Positions 1 through 9,429 of a stretch of DNA of 64,000 bases are shown here, one piece after another. The number at the start of each line of letters is the position of its first letter. The first letter of the stretch is position 1. A program made the position numbers and the translations under genes. The DNA is taken from NCBI GenBank assembly GCA_050084985.1, contig JBITNC010000001.1:144584001-144648000 (forward strand), given 5' to 3'. The notes under the pieces are model-generated. The model was not told where the DNA came from. It saw only the letters and a program-made list of their open reading frames with translations, and ran no database searches. Source of the stretch: Nageia nagi (Eukaryota > Pinophyta).

Positions 1-595
1 AAGATGTTTTCAGTTACCCATTTGGCTGATCTTTCAATAGCCACTTTTAGAAAAATTATAAAAATTGTTCGATGTGATTTTGTGCATTTTCTGTGATTAA
101 AATACAAAAAAAAAATCAAAATTCTGTTTGCTGTAGTTTTCTGCAATTTTCTGTGTTATTTTAGTTGGTATATTTCAAATGTCCAACATATTGCTACACC
201 TAATTGCCCAGATGAGAGTAAAAACATCTTTTCTTTTGAATGCACAAGATGATTTTTCGTCTTTTCCCAAAACCTTCTTATAGAGATAGCCACTACATGC
301 ATTATAGGATCTACTAACTGACTGATTAATTAGTAATTACCCATTAACTGCTCCTTTATATAGTGTTATAGTGTGGATTAATGGCAACTCCACTATATCA
401 GTTGACTACTCTATTAATTGACAACCATAAATTGACTGACAGGCCCCACCTTAATTAGTCTTTATGTCATGCACCACTCCAGATTATCCTAGTCAACTGA
501 AACTGAGTCAAACTTGTACTTATTCTTCAATGCTTATGCTCCACTCATCTTATTTATTATTTGTTTATTTATTTTTAAGAATCGGGGTCATGACA
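1..595 (-). repeat. 3' LTR (element G), running off the window
   Basis: From about 180 to 595 this matches 9690-10076 as a diverged direct repeat; shared stretches include 'cctagtcaactgaaactg' and the end 'gggtcatgaca'. Read on the minus strand the LTR starts TGTCATGACC and is directly preceded by a purine tract, AGGAGGGGAGATT (596-608), as expected for the polypurine tract beside a 3' LTR. Bases 1-180 show no clear match to the other LTR, so the LTR is either truncated or mosaic there. The two LTRs differ by many substitutions and indels, so the insertion is old. Confidence 0.75.
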
Positions 596-879
596 AATCT
601 CCCCTCCTGACTTGCCCTCAAGCAAGACAAAGCAAGATGGTCCAAAATATCAACAGATTCCGAGGTGGTATCTTCTGATGGAAGGCCTTTACTTTGCTTG
701 AGTACCTTTGTCCATACCCTATTCCTTAGTTGTCTCTCCCTTTAATCCAAAATCTGATCTGTTATCGGAATTGATTTTTTCATCATCAAGCGGCGGGGGC
801 TTGATGGAAGGTGCAATCTTTCCAAGCTCAAAACAAAGAAGTCTTGTAGAATCATCTTTCCAAGTTCAAAACTATTTTG

Positions 880-1340
880 AGCTAGCATCTTGAGAAACCT
901 TGATGAAAGGAATGTGGCAAGTAGACTCAAATTTTCTCATTATGTCATGGAAAACATTTATATCCTCCATTTCTTTGGAGCTTATTTCATTAAAGACCTG
1001 GCAGAAAACAAATGAATTGAATATAAGTTTGTTTAGAACTAAATCTGCTTCTGGTCCATCCAGTTTAAATATTCTTCTCCCTTCCTCTTGGAATATCCCT
1101 ATAACAAAGAACTGATATATAGCTTGACCAAAAATATTCCTCTACATAACTTACTGATAAAGGTTTCACCTCTTTCAACATTTTGTGTATTCATCAAGTC
1201 ATCATGTGGAGGTTCAGTTGCCAATGCCAAAGCTCCAATGGTATTCATGATCAAATTCACCAAAAGCAGCTGAACTGCTGTGATCAGAGTACTACTTGTA
1301 AAACTTGTTGAGAAAATATTCAGGACCAGGGTATGAAATA
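880..1340 (-). pseudogene. Ca2+-ATPase (ACA type) fragment, C-terminal membrane region
   Basis: The minus strand encodes 'LITAVQLLLVNLIMNTIGAL' followed by ALATEPPHDDLM and, after a frameshift near 1095, LDGPEADLVLNK, IFNSFVFCQVFNEI and MEDINVF. These match the conserved transmembrane 5-6 to 8 region of plant type IIB (autoinhibited) calcium pumps, where the family has LTAVQLLWVN, GALALATEPP and NSFVFCQVFNE. In a working pump this region forms part of the Ca2+ path through the membrane. The sequence is broken by a frameshift and several stops and degenerates below about 880, so it is not functional. It is collinear on the minus strand with the other two ACA fragments. Family identification is strong; the paralog cannot be named. 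Confidence 0.8.
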
Positions 1341-2219
1341 TACCAGCTAAATACACACAGAAAATAACTATAGGACAGCAACAGAAAATTTTGATTTTAA
1401 GTTATTTCAACCACAAAAAAATGACAAAATCACAACAAATAAGTTTTAATATTTTTTTTGAAAGTGGATATGGAAAGTTGAGCCAAAAGGGTATTCAGGA
1501 AACACACCAAAATTTTCAGAACAGTTCCCTAAGGCTGGATGTCCCACTTAGGGCACAAAACTCCTCACAGACTGCTCCACAATTGCCTCCAAAATTGAGC
1601 GATCCACTTGGGCTGAATGCTGATCTCAAAACTCACACAAATCTGCCCTTATTTCTTCAATTTCATTGTTGAAGCAAAACTAGGGTTTTCACCCTCAAAA
1701 TCTGAAACTGAAATCTGATCCTTCTCTCACAATGAAGCACAAGTATGGACCCTGAATGGATTCATCCATTGAGAAATTAGCCTAGGGTTTGCCAATCCTA
1801 AGCCTCTAAAAGATTTGCAGTCCTTTAGGGTTTCCACAAAAATATTGTTCTCAACAATAGTCGCCAACACAATAATAATAACTAAGTATGCTTGCCAATG
1901 ACCAACTTTTCCTCTTTTATACTCTTACAACTCTTAACTGACAAATAAGTCTCCATTAGATCTTGAAGAATATCCACCTTTAGATGCTCATAACTTAAAA
2001 AATGTTTTTAGCACATGCTGAAATAAAGTGCTAATGTTAATAACATATTATAATGTCATTTTATAAAAAAACTAAAACATAATACTTACTAATCACAAAC
2101 TATAACAAAAACATTTATTTTCCTCTCAAGGGTGGATGCCCCTATCCTAGAGACTGACTCACAAACACACACAAAACACAAAAAGACAATATTTACAATG
2201 CTGAAATTTATTTGGGACA
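1341..2219 (-). other. Non-coding stretch between two Ca2+-ATPase fragments, likely a retained intron
   Basis: About 880 bases separate the end of the P-domain/TM4-5 piece (FVQFQLIVNVV, near 2220) from the TM5-6 piece (near 1340). No coding match was seen here on either strand. The position fits an intron in the ancestral pump gene, since coding resumes a few residues downstream in the family order. If so, the fragment derives from unspliced gene DNA or pre-mRNA rather than spliced mRNA. Confidence 0.4.
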
Positions 2220-2619
2220 TTATAGGGTAACCACATTAACTATTAGTTGGAATTGCACAAATTTTTGGATATTTATATATATACTAAACGTCCCCACTTG
2301 GCAACTGTTACAATTGTGGTGAAGTTATCATCAAGTATAATCACATCTGCGCTTTCTTTTGCCACCTTGGTGCCAGCAATGCCCTTGGTAAGCCCTATAT
2401 CTGCTTCATGTAAAGCTGGTGCATCATTTGTGCCATCACCAATAACAAAAAAACTTGATAATGCATTGTATGTAAGTGTTTCACCAAAGTGTGCTTGTCT
2501 AATGGGGATGATCTGGCCATTACCTGGAGCTTTGGAATTATCTCTCTTATCTCCTCTAAGTCTTTTTGATAGCAATCAGAACCTTCAATTGCAAAACCAT
2601 CATCAGTCAAAATACCACA
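2220..2619 (-). pseudogene. Ca2+-ATPase (ACA type) fragment, P domain
   Basis: Minus-strand reading gives [32 protein letters not shown] and, in another frame, [19 protein letters not shown], then [14 protein letters not shown] and [10 protein letters not shown]. These are signature stretches of the P domain of plant P2B calcium ATPases, including the [10 protein letters not shown] Mg2+-binding loop. The frame changes near 2448-2456 at a run of A/T, and again near 2275 before [10 protein letters not shown]. The phosphorylated DKTGT segment and the nucleotide-binding domain upstream are absent. At 2616-2620 the pump sequence switches directly to an ankyrin-like sequence. This is a non-functional gene piece. 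Confidence 0.88.
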
Positions 2620-2745
2620 CTCGGCAACCACAAACAAGGTAGTAGCTCCTCTCAAGTCTTTCATGCCCTTGACCTTGGCACCAATTGCTAATAGGCGTAT
2701 TGAATCTTTTGACAATGCAGCAACATGCAAAGGAGTTCCCCTTCT
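2620..2745 (-). pseudogene. Ankyrin-repeat fragment fused to the Ca2+-ATPase piece
   Basis: The minus strand, in frame with the following GILTDDG of the pump, reads RGTPLHVAAL, then LLAIGAKV, then KDLRGATTLFVVAECG. This follows the ankyrin consensus (G-TPLH-AA, LL--GA-V, KD--G-TPL--AA--G) with correct spacing over about 1.3 repeats. Ca2+-ATPases have no ankyrin repeats, so this looks like a junction of two unrelated gene pieces; the shared residues A-E-C-G sit at the join. Chance similarity is possible because the stretch is short. Confidence 0.55.
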
Positions 2746-2814
2746 TGTGTCTGAACAATTCGTAGTAGCATGTAGTGCAAAAACTAGGGTTACATGGGGA
2801 CATGTCCCAATTCT

Positions 2815-3110
2815 AAAACACCTATCCCTGTCCTGGAGCCGTATCAGAAACTCCATCCGAAACATTTCCTAGCCGTTTTCGAATTTTCAAAATTTTGAAA
2901 ATCTGTCTCGGAAAGTTGGGAACTCTTGGGGGAAGTCCATGTGTCCCAAGGACAACTGGAATGCCCCTCGACCATCGTCGGGGACACCTAACCGTCCTAG
3001 ATGGAAAGGGCACCCAACCAACACACAAAAAAATGTATAAAGTGAAAAAAAGGTGGTGGTCGGGCCTGCCAAGGCCTCTCCACACCTTTTAACCCTAGAC
3101 GCTAAAACAC
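2815..3110. repeat. GC-rich repeat segment of unknown family
   Basis: A GC-rich block in an otherwise AT-rich window, containing 'cctatccctgtcctggagcc', 'gtcggggacacctaaccgtc' and similar CCCC/GGGG-bearing words. It is flanked by AT-rich DNA and lacks a credible ORF. Composition and vocabulary resemble the GC-rich ends of the segments at 7484-8262, 15617-16545 and 18902-19416, although they are not the same sequence. Exact ends were not determined. Confidence 0.35.
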
Positions 3111-3787
3111 ACTCACAAACTCAAAATATAAAAGCCACTCAACCATAAAAAGTATTCATTCTTCAATTTGCACTTGCAACCAATTAGAAACAACAACTAG
3201 TGTGAGGATATTGCAGCCAACAGCAGTGTGGGGTTTTTATTAGTATTTACTAATTAGTAATAGTTTCCACTTTTTATACAGTATTGTGTATATTGTTATG
3301 CTTATTTTGTAGTTTGAAGATTCAATTTTGTTGCTGTCCAAGATTCCAAACTGTTATACAACGTTGTTATATCTTATACTTCTAATGATCATGATGTTTT
3401 GTTTTGATACTTGAATCATTGTTGTTGTTAGAATAGATTGTTATACATTTATACTGTTTTTTTTTTTGCTTATATTAGAGAGTGATTTTTAAGGAATTGT
3501 AACCATGTGTACAATGCTAGACATCAGATTTACATGAAGAGCATGAACAAAACGTGGCATTATTAGGTCCTTAAACATACTAAAACTAAACATGACATTT
3601 CCAAAACAACATAGGCATGCCAACCTGTAAAAAGATGTAAACAAAAGAAAACAGTAACTAATTATGTCCCCATTTCAGCCAGGGCATCCTCCAGGATTTT
3701 CCCGACAACCTTAGTGATATGAATTGCTGCCCGCATCATCCCTTTGACAATCCCATTATGATTGCGTTCCAACCAGCTCAACCTGTC
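3111..3787. other. Non-coding, AT-rich stretch with a T11 tract
   Basis: No gene was recognised. A run of T at about 3459-3469 could be the poly(A) tail, seen from the plus strand, of the minus-strand LINE material to its right, but 1.7 kb of other sequence lies between that tract and the LINE RNase H region, so the link is weak. Confidence 0.3.
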
Positions 3788-4850
3788 TCAGCTAGCCACT
3801 TCCATAGGGTCCATAGCTACATCAACCTGGGTGTCGCCACCGTTTCCCACCGTAGGGTCCTTTGGGCTCTCTTTCTCCGTAGTAGCTTCTTCCTTCACAA
3901 CAATGCCCTCCTTGCCTTGCTTGGGCTCTTCCACTGCCTCCTTTGATAGTTCCACCAAGTGTTCCTCCTCCAAAGACTTAGACTCCTCCAAGGCCGAATA
4001 AACCACCATCGGGCCCTTAATCCTCCTACTGGGCGTCTTTTTTGGAGTCTAGTTCTCATCCTCAATCTTTGCTAATTTAGCCGGTTTAGGGACCATCGTC
4101 CTTGTGGATGCACCCAACTTCTTCGGCTCTTCCTGCACTACAACCGTCGACAGTAGGGGTTTGGACAAGTCGAACTTATCTTGTAGACCCCCCTTCAACA
4201 CCACATGCTTAAAGACCATATTCATGAACCCTTGGTGGATCGGGACTTCGCATTGTTTGCACTGATAATTCTTTGCAGACATATTCAGTGCCGCATACAA
4301 AAATCCCAAGACATTAATCTTCCACCCACGTAGGTGATTTAGAAATGCGAAATGGAAACTTCAGACTATTGTTAGAGTTGTCCAACGTAATATATTTCAT
4401 AATGACAATCGCTAATTCCCCCCATGGAGCAGGTAGGGTGTCTCGTGCCACACCCGTGTGATCTCTTGGCAATTCATACTCCCTGCGACAGAATTTTACC
4501 AACTCTGCTTTGAGGTTGTGATTGTCTCGGAGAATAGTCTCACCACCCACGACCAAAGCTGTTGCCTCAACCAACATCGCTTAATTCACTTTGACAACCA
4601 ACACCGCTTGATTCACTTTGAAAGAAAAACCAAAAGCATCCACTGAAGCCCCCTTCCAGCTAGCAGCAAATTGCCTTGACAACGCTTTGTCTTGGCCATC
4701 AAACCAAGAAGCCCTCCATCATCCAACGCCTTACTCACTGCCTCGGACACTATCAAAACCTCCGGCTCCAAATGCGGCTTCGATGGTGCCTCACACTTCC
4801 ACTGAGGGGGTTTGGGAGCCATCTTCTAAATCTCAAACTTGCAGAGCCCA
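3788..4850 (-). pseudogene. Broken ORF of an unidentified mobile-element-like family (copy 1)
   Basis: Successive minus-strand reading frames (4822-4613, 4577-4314, 4309-4049, 4009-3788) form one decayed protein-coding region. Notable segments are MAPKPPQWKCEAPSK, RDTLPAPWGELAIVIMKYIT, VPIHQGFMNMVFKHVV and an acidic, Lys/Glu-rich C-terminal part (EESKSLEEEHLVELSKEAVE). I do not recognise a characterised domain. A related arrangement, TMMGYITL followed by LHQG and FFMVKHVV, occurs at 52152-53080, suggesting a repeated family. It lies in the same orientation as, and downstream of, the LINE RNase H region. Stops and frameshifts make it a pseudogene. Confidence 0.5.
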
Positions 4851-5206
4851 ACTATCTAGCCACCCACACAATTGATGCCAAACTGCCTCGAATACTCCTC
4901 TTTTGCAGAAGGGACGTTGGGTGCGCTTGAAAATCCTCCAAATCTAAGTCGGTGGATGGGAGACGTGCTACCAAGGGGAGATCCATAGAGGGATGACCAC
5001 CACGTGTACTAGGGCGGGGATTGGCCTGCATATCAGTCAAATCAGCATTAACCCCATGACAATTGTTACGGTTAGGTGTCCCATCGCTCCCTCCACCGCA
5101 CCAAGGCTTAGAATAAGTTGTTAGGTCACAAGGTGACAAGCCCATTATTACTTTGCTAGCCCAACTGGAATGATGATTACGCCAAGGTTGCAAGACTGCC
5201 ACTTGG

Positions 5207-6006
5207 CTACGTGTCCACATGCTTACGCGACATGGCCACATCATACCAACCTTGACTACCTCCAACAAATGCCAAATATAAAAATTCAAAAACTCCCGCC
5301 AACAACCCATCTGAACTACAAACCAACTGAAGGAGAGGTTCTAGGAACTCTGATTCCAAAATAGCCCCCTCAGCCAAGCTGACAGCCTCATTTGCTAAGT
5401 GATCAGCCAACACATTGGCCTCCCTAAAGTGATGTTCGACAACCAAATTTTCCATGCCGTCTAGAATTCCCTTGGCCTCCACCATCATATCTGCAATGTT
5501 CCAACTTGGGGTTGAGAGAACTTTCAGGATATTCACAATATTCATCGAATCCCCAACCACCATTAACTTTGAGCACCTTAACTTTTCAATAGCGGTTAAG
5601 CATATAAAAGTTGCCGGGGCCTCTGCATAGTGGCTTGTTTGCTGCCCCAGAGGTTCAGCAATTGTCATGATAACTCTTCCTTGATGATATCTCACAACCC
5701 CACCAGCTCCTGCTGGACCCGGGTTCTCCTTTGAGGCACCATTGAAATTTAGCAACAACCACACATCCAGCCTTGGATGAGGAATAAAGGGGTCATTTCT
5801 ACGTTTCATACCCTAATTCATCAGAATTGGCATTTCAATGGCCACCTCTTGGACATTCTTAAACTTGATGATCTCCAGATTTTCTTTTGCAAAGTTTTCA
5901 ATATTAGAAGCCACTTGAGATGCGGGGGCCTCTCCCCCCTAAAGACTATGTGGTTCCTCTTCTTCCACACACCCCACATCAGGTGTGGCCAACTCAGGTT
6001 CCTCAA
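5207..6006 (-). mobile_element. LINE fragment: linker and RNase H domain of ORF2
   Basis: A 200-codon frame (5809-5207) contains 'NFNGASKENPGPAGAGGVVR', SHYAEAPAT, VVGDSMNIVN and ANVLADHLAN, the pattern of the RNase H domain (RVT_3 type) at the end of plant L1-like ORF2. The upstream frame 6006-5821 gives PHLMWGVWKKRNHIVFRG, the linker that precedes this domain in plant LINEs. The first catalytic position is Asn (NFNG) where the family has Asp (NFDG), so the enzyme would be inactive. Endonuclease and reverse transcriptase were not found, so this is a truncated, dead insertion. Confidence 0.85.
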
Positions 6007-6062
6007 CTTTTTAATCTAGTGCTTCTGAATGGGCTAATCCATTGGAGGTAAAAATCCTTCAT

Positions 6063-6799
6063 TTATACTGTTAAATGTGAGAAAAATAGTCTATATATAT
6101 TGTCCAAGACGCGTTTCCTAAAATTCCAGAAAATCCATGTAACCTTGGCAAAAAACAAATCATTCCTAAAATATGTTAACTCAATTTTCTCATCTTGATG
6201 ATCATTATTTCTCTTTGAAATCAAATTCTCTTTAATAGTGTCAGATACCCTAGACAAGTTGGCAGATATATGTGCAATTACCTTCTTAATTTTAAAAGAC
6301 TCTAGAGAGTAATTATTTGGCATTGGTACTTGAGTGCAACCATCCAAATACAAAATGGCAGATATGAAAAACCACTTCTGACGAAAATACCAAACTTGAA
6401 TTTCTTTCCTAATTTCTGTCCTCACAGATTGGACGATGCTATTGGGAAAAAATATGATATCAAGCACGCATAACATTGAAAGATATTTTGTTATTTTGAC
6501 AAGCGCTGATACATCTGTAAGGATTTTTTCTTCAGACAAATTATTGGACTGAAAAGACCAAGATCTTCAACAGAGCCTTCTAGCATCCACATCTCAAGAA
6601 GAGGGTATACTGTTACCACAATTACTACCTCAAAGTGGCCAACACAGGCACAAGTGTTTAGAACAAGAATACACAATCCAGTATCAACATTACTTGGTTT
6701 TAACGAATGAAAGTTTGCACGTAAGTGTTCTTTTTGCAATTTCCTGTTGCCAATGCAACTCTGCGAACTAACAGCCCTAGGATCTGATCTAACAGAAAC
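6063..6799 (-). other. Unidentified minus-strand coding-like stretch
   Basis: Two overlapping minus-strand frames cover this interval (6539-6063 and the C-terminal part of 7006-6491). The segment near 6570-6665 reads CACVGHFEVV and PLLEMWMLEG, which loosely recalls an ankyrin repeat. The Ca2+-ATPase match stops at about 6800, so what follows is a different sequence joined to it. I do not recognise the remainder. Confidence 0.25.
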
Positions 6800-7075
6800 T
6801 GCCAATGCATCTGTCACACATGATGTACAAAATCCCCAAAGTGGCTTCTCAACAAATTTGTCAACACCATAGACATTCTGTCTGTGCTTCAAGCTTTCTT
6901 CACTGGCATGAAACCTTTTTGTGATTGATGTAGAAACCTTTGCAGAGATTCCATCAATTCCAACATGGTCTTTTAACTCCTTAAGATCATGAGCTTTTAC
7001 GACCAAAGCTAGTTCATCAGCAGAAACACCAAAACCAGATGCTTTGACTTCTTCTGGAACAGGTCTTACAAGCCA
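6800..7075 (-). pseudogene. Ca2+-ATPase (ACA type) fragment, N-terminal region
   Basis: Minus-strand translation gives PVPEEVKASGFGVSADELA, AHDLKELKDHVGIDGISAKV, STSI, SEESLKHRQNVYGVDKFVEK and P-LWGF---V-DALA. This matches the cytosolic region of plant autoinhibited Ca2+-ATPases just before the first membrane helix (family pattern: GF-I---EL--IVEGHD-K-LK-HGG--G---KLSTS, R---YG-N-F-EKP-RGFW-FVWEALQD). The preceding calmodulin-binding autoinhibitory part is not visible. It precedes the P-domain and membrane pieces on the minus strand, in normal gene order, but the actuator domain, phosphorylation site and nucleotide domain between them are missing. Confidence 0.8.
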
Positions 7076-7087
7076 TTGATTAGTAGA

Positions 7088-7314
7088 CTACCAATAACAA
7101 TACCTGTGGATAAGATTCTCATACTGAAATGATATTGGCAGATGCCATTTGTGTAAAGGAGTTAATAATTCAATCCAAATCTTTTCTACAAGTAGCATTT
7201 GCTGGCCTGCATCATCCACTGTAGTTAATCGCCTAGAACCACTGATCCACTTGACTAAAGATTCTAGAAGTTCCTGCACAATTTGCAATGTATCATGTTG
7301 TGCAAGGATTGAAA
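7088..7314 (-). other. Coding-like minus-strand stretch of unknown origin
   Basis: In frame with the gypsy scrap to its right, the minus strand continues as LVKWISGSRRLTTVDDAGQQ, LLVEKIWIELLTPLHKWHLP and ISFQYENL before a stop next to the Ca2+-ATPase N-terminal piece. It is unlike gypsy reverse transcriptase and is not recognised; it may be another captured gene piece. Confidence 0.3.
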
Positions 7315-7465
7315 GGGTAGCTGGAACATTGGTGAGCCCAAAAGGCATCACTAAAAACTCAAAATGCCCACTGTTTTATATGTGCCTTCTAGTTTGACCA
7401 TAATTTGATAGTACATAGACCGCAAACCAATCTTCGTAAAGTTAGCTGCTTCAGTTGCCAAATCC
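7315..7465 (-). mobile_element. Ty3/gypsy reverse transcriptase scrap
   Basis: The minus strand reads NFTKIGLRSMYYQIMVKLEG, then KTVGILSF, a stop or frameshift, and MPFGLTNVPATL. This is the gypsy reverse transcriptase signature (F-KIDLRSGYHQI-V, KTAF, MPFGLTNAPATF). Only about 50 residues survive, so it is a short relic, in the same orientation as the surrounding LTR element G. Confidence 0.85.
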
Positions 7466-7483
7466 TCATTGCTAACTTAAGTT

Positions 7484-8262
7484 GCCCGAAACATTGAAAT
7501 GTTTTCGAGTTTCCGAAAACGGGGATGGCTGGAAACGTGACCCCTCCAAAATGGAAATGCCGGGGAAATACGGTGTATATATATATATATCTTATTATCT
7601 CTATTTTTTTTAATAAATATATTCTTGCTGTTTGTTTGACTGAGGAGCTCTTGGGTTTGGAGAGTGGCCACTCTCAGAGCCAGAAACCATTCTGCCTTTG
7701 TTTCTGTTGGAAGAAAAAAAACAGTAACAGCTGAAGAAAATATTAAGACCAATGGCAATAACAGTAAAATACTAAAAACCACAGCCCACATCTTTGTTGT
7801 TGTGACCCACAAGTCTGTCCTCTTTGCTGGGAATGTGCTTCTAGCTGTCCAAAACTCTCCTTGCTGCTGTGCAAAGCTCTCCTTGCTGTTGTCCAAGGCT
7901 CTCCTTGCTGTTGTCCAAAGCTCTCCTTGCTTCTTTCTAGGAATGCTCCAATGTTTTGTGAAGAATGAATGAATGAAGTGTTTTATATTTTCTTATAGTT
8001 GCTTTTAAGGTTTCATATTTTACTTTTTTTATTCTAATGACTTAAAAGTGGGACCCATGAGTTTGGAAGGAGAAAAAAAGCAAAAATATCAAGTATCATT
8101 TTAAGTTAGCCCGCTGGAAATGTCTGCCCACAGTCGGAAATGCTGTTTCCAAGTCAGGAAATGTTTCCGAAACGTGTCGGATGATGGAAACGCAAAATGG
8201 TGTTTCGTCCCCATTTTGGCATTTCCAAGCGTTTCCGGTACTGGGATGGGGCTTCGAATAGA
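7484..8262. repeat. Segment with GC-rich, partly inverted ends
   Basis: The left end (7498-7570) carries gtttccgaaaacggggatgg and ccaaaatggaaatgccgggg; the right end (8107-8262) carries the reverse-complement words, e.g. cattttggcatttcc and gtttccg repeated. The interior is AT-rich with a TA microsatellite (7575-7590) and four repeats of about 20 bp around 'ctctccttgctgttgtcc' (7855-7930). This looks like a small non-coding transposable element with degenerate terminal inverted similarity. No target duplication was found. Confidence 0.4.
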
Positions 8263-8269
8263 GTTTCCT

Positions 8270-9240
8270 GCAATGTAGATACTAAAAGTAAATGTTTCCA
8301 TTTTTGCATCTTGTCGTGTTGTTTCTTTACTTTCGATCTGCTCATCAACCTTTTCAATCAATTTGGTTGTTTCAAGTAGTTCTGTTTCTAATTTATCTTG
8401 AAGCTCCTTCATAGGGATGGCAAATATTTCAACAACTGGAGATGTAGAAGTAGATGTTGAGATTGTTGAATCCTTAGATTGAATAATTGATACCTCCTTT
8501 CTCTCTTATCTTTTCTTTGTCATTCTTGTTGATAATAGAATTGTTATGGTTATCAACAGTCATCGAATATGTATTTTCTATTATGTCTGAGGTCTCTCTT
8601 ACAAAAACATTGACTGATCTTGCCCTGTCTTACTGATTTCTTGCTGCTTTTGTGCTCTCTAAACTTTTTATCTTCTATGCTACCAAACAGTGCCTAATTA
8701 TGGTGGTCTTCAATATTTGATTCTGCATCTTGGACATTGTTGGAACTCGGCTTATGGTCAACAATAGGTTCATTTTCAATGTTAACCTTTGCAGTACTGT
8801 TTCCATTGGTTGGTATTGTGCTGCCTAGACTTACAACTTTGACATTTTTGGTTGCACAATCGTTTTCATCAATTGGGAATTGAACTTTGCTCTTGCTTAT
8901 GGTTTTAGCACTTATGTTTAAAGCATGATTCTCACTAGCTGACAACTTAGCAACTAAAGCTTTACCTTCAATATCTGACATGCGATGATCATCATCTCCT
9001 GATGAAGAAGAAGCATCTTTGTGGTGTGGATTTGAGGCAAGTCTCCTCTCATTTTTTATTTTAGATTTTGATTTTAAGGTACAAAATTCCAAGAAAGAAA
9101 TGTCTGCTCTAAATTCAACACTTTTTGTTGCATATTTTGCATGGAGGGCATCATGGTTGAGTTCTTTCTATTGCATTCCCTTGGTAAGGAATTCGAGGAG
9201 TTGTTGCTACCCCTTCTTCACTGATTTCGTCATGGTAAAG
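8270..9240 (-). pseudogene. Degenerate 5' ORF region of element G, next to the PBS
   Basis: Starting about 70 bases inside the primer-binding site, the minus strand holds MTKSVKKG, LEFCTLKSKSKIKNERR, a Ser/Asp-rich stretch DASSSSGDDDHRM (frame 9092-8694) and, further on, a coiled-coil-like MKELQDKLETELLETTKLIE. The position is that of a gag gene, but no zinc knuckle or other gag signature was found. Stops and frame changes break it. It could be a divergent gag or another acquired gene piece. Confidence 0.35.
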
Positions 9241-9309
9241 ATCACTAACTTTCTATATCCATGTGCCACCTTATCCTTCTTTTTCCTCCCTCAGGTTAGC
9301 CAGATTTTA

Positions 9310-9321
9310 GCTCTGATACCA
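9310..9321 (-). other. Primer-binding site of element G
   Basis: Minus strand TGGTATCAGAGC, complementary to the 3' end of plant initiator tRNA-Met as used by many plant LTR retrotransposons. It lies one base inside the 5' LTR, which ends at 9323. Confidence 0.85.
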
Positions 9322-9322
9322 C

Positions 9323-9389
9323 TGTAATATCCCTAACTATAATACAGAAACAACACAGAAATTGTTCAGCAAAGAAATGCTTTTGGTAT

Positions 9390-9429
<40 letters not shown>

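Larger units (their letters stand above)
596..9322 (-). mobile_element. Interior of old LTR retroelement G carrying gene fragments
   Basis: The region lies between two direct-repeat LTRs, with a primer-binding site (9310-9321) at one end and a polypurine tract (596-608) at the other, so it reads as the interior of one minus-strand element. Recognisable pol is limited to a gypsy-type reverse transcriptase scrap at 7315-7465. The rest is a patchwork: an ORF region (8270-9240), Ca2+-ATPase pieces (6800-7075, 2220-2619, 880-1340), an ankyrin piece (2620-2745), a LINE RNase H region (5207-6006) and an unidentified ORF (3788-4850), nearly all on the minus strand. Whether the pieces were captured by the element or inserted later cannot be settled by eye. 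Confidence 0.5.

Noticed and set aside
2822-3085. Minus-strand frames in the GC-rich block as a gene
   Set aside because: The open frames follow from high GC content and do not match any protein; the block looks like a repeat.
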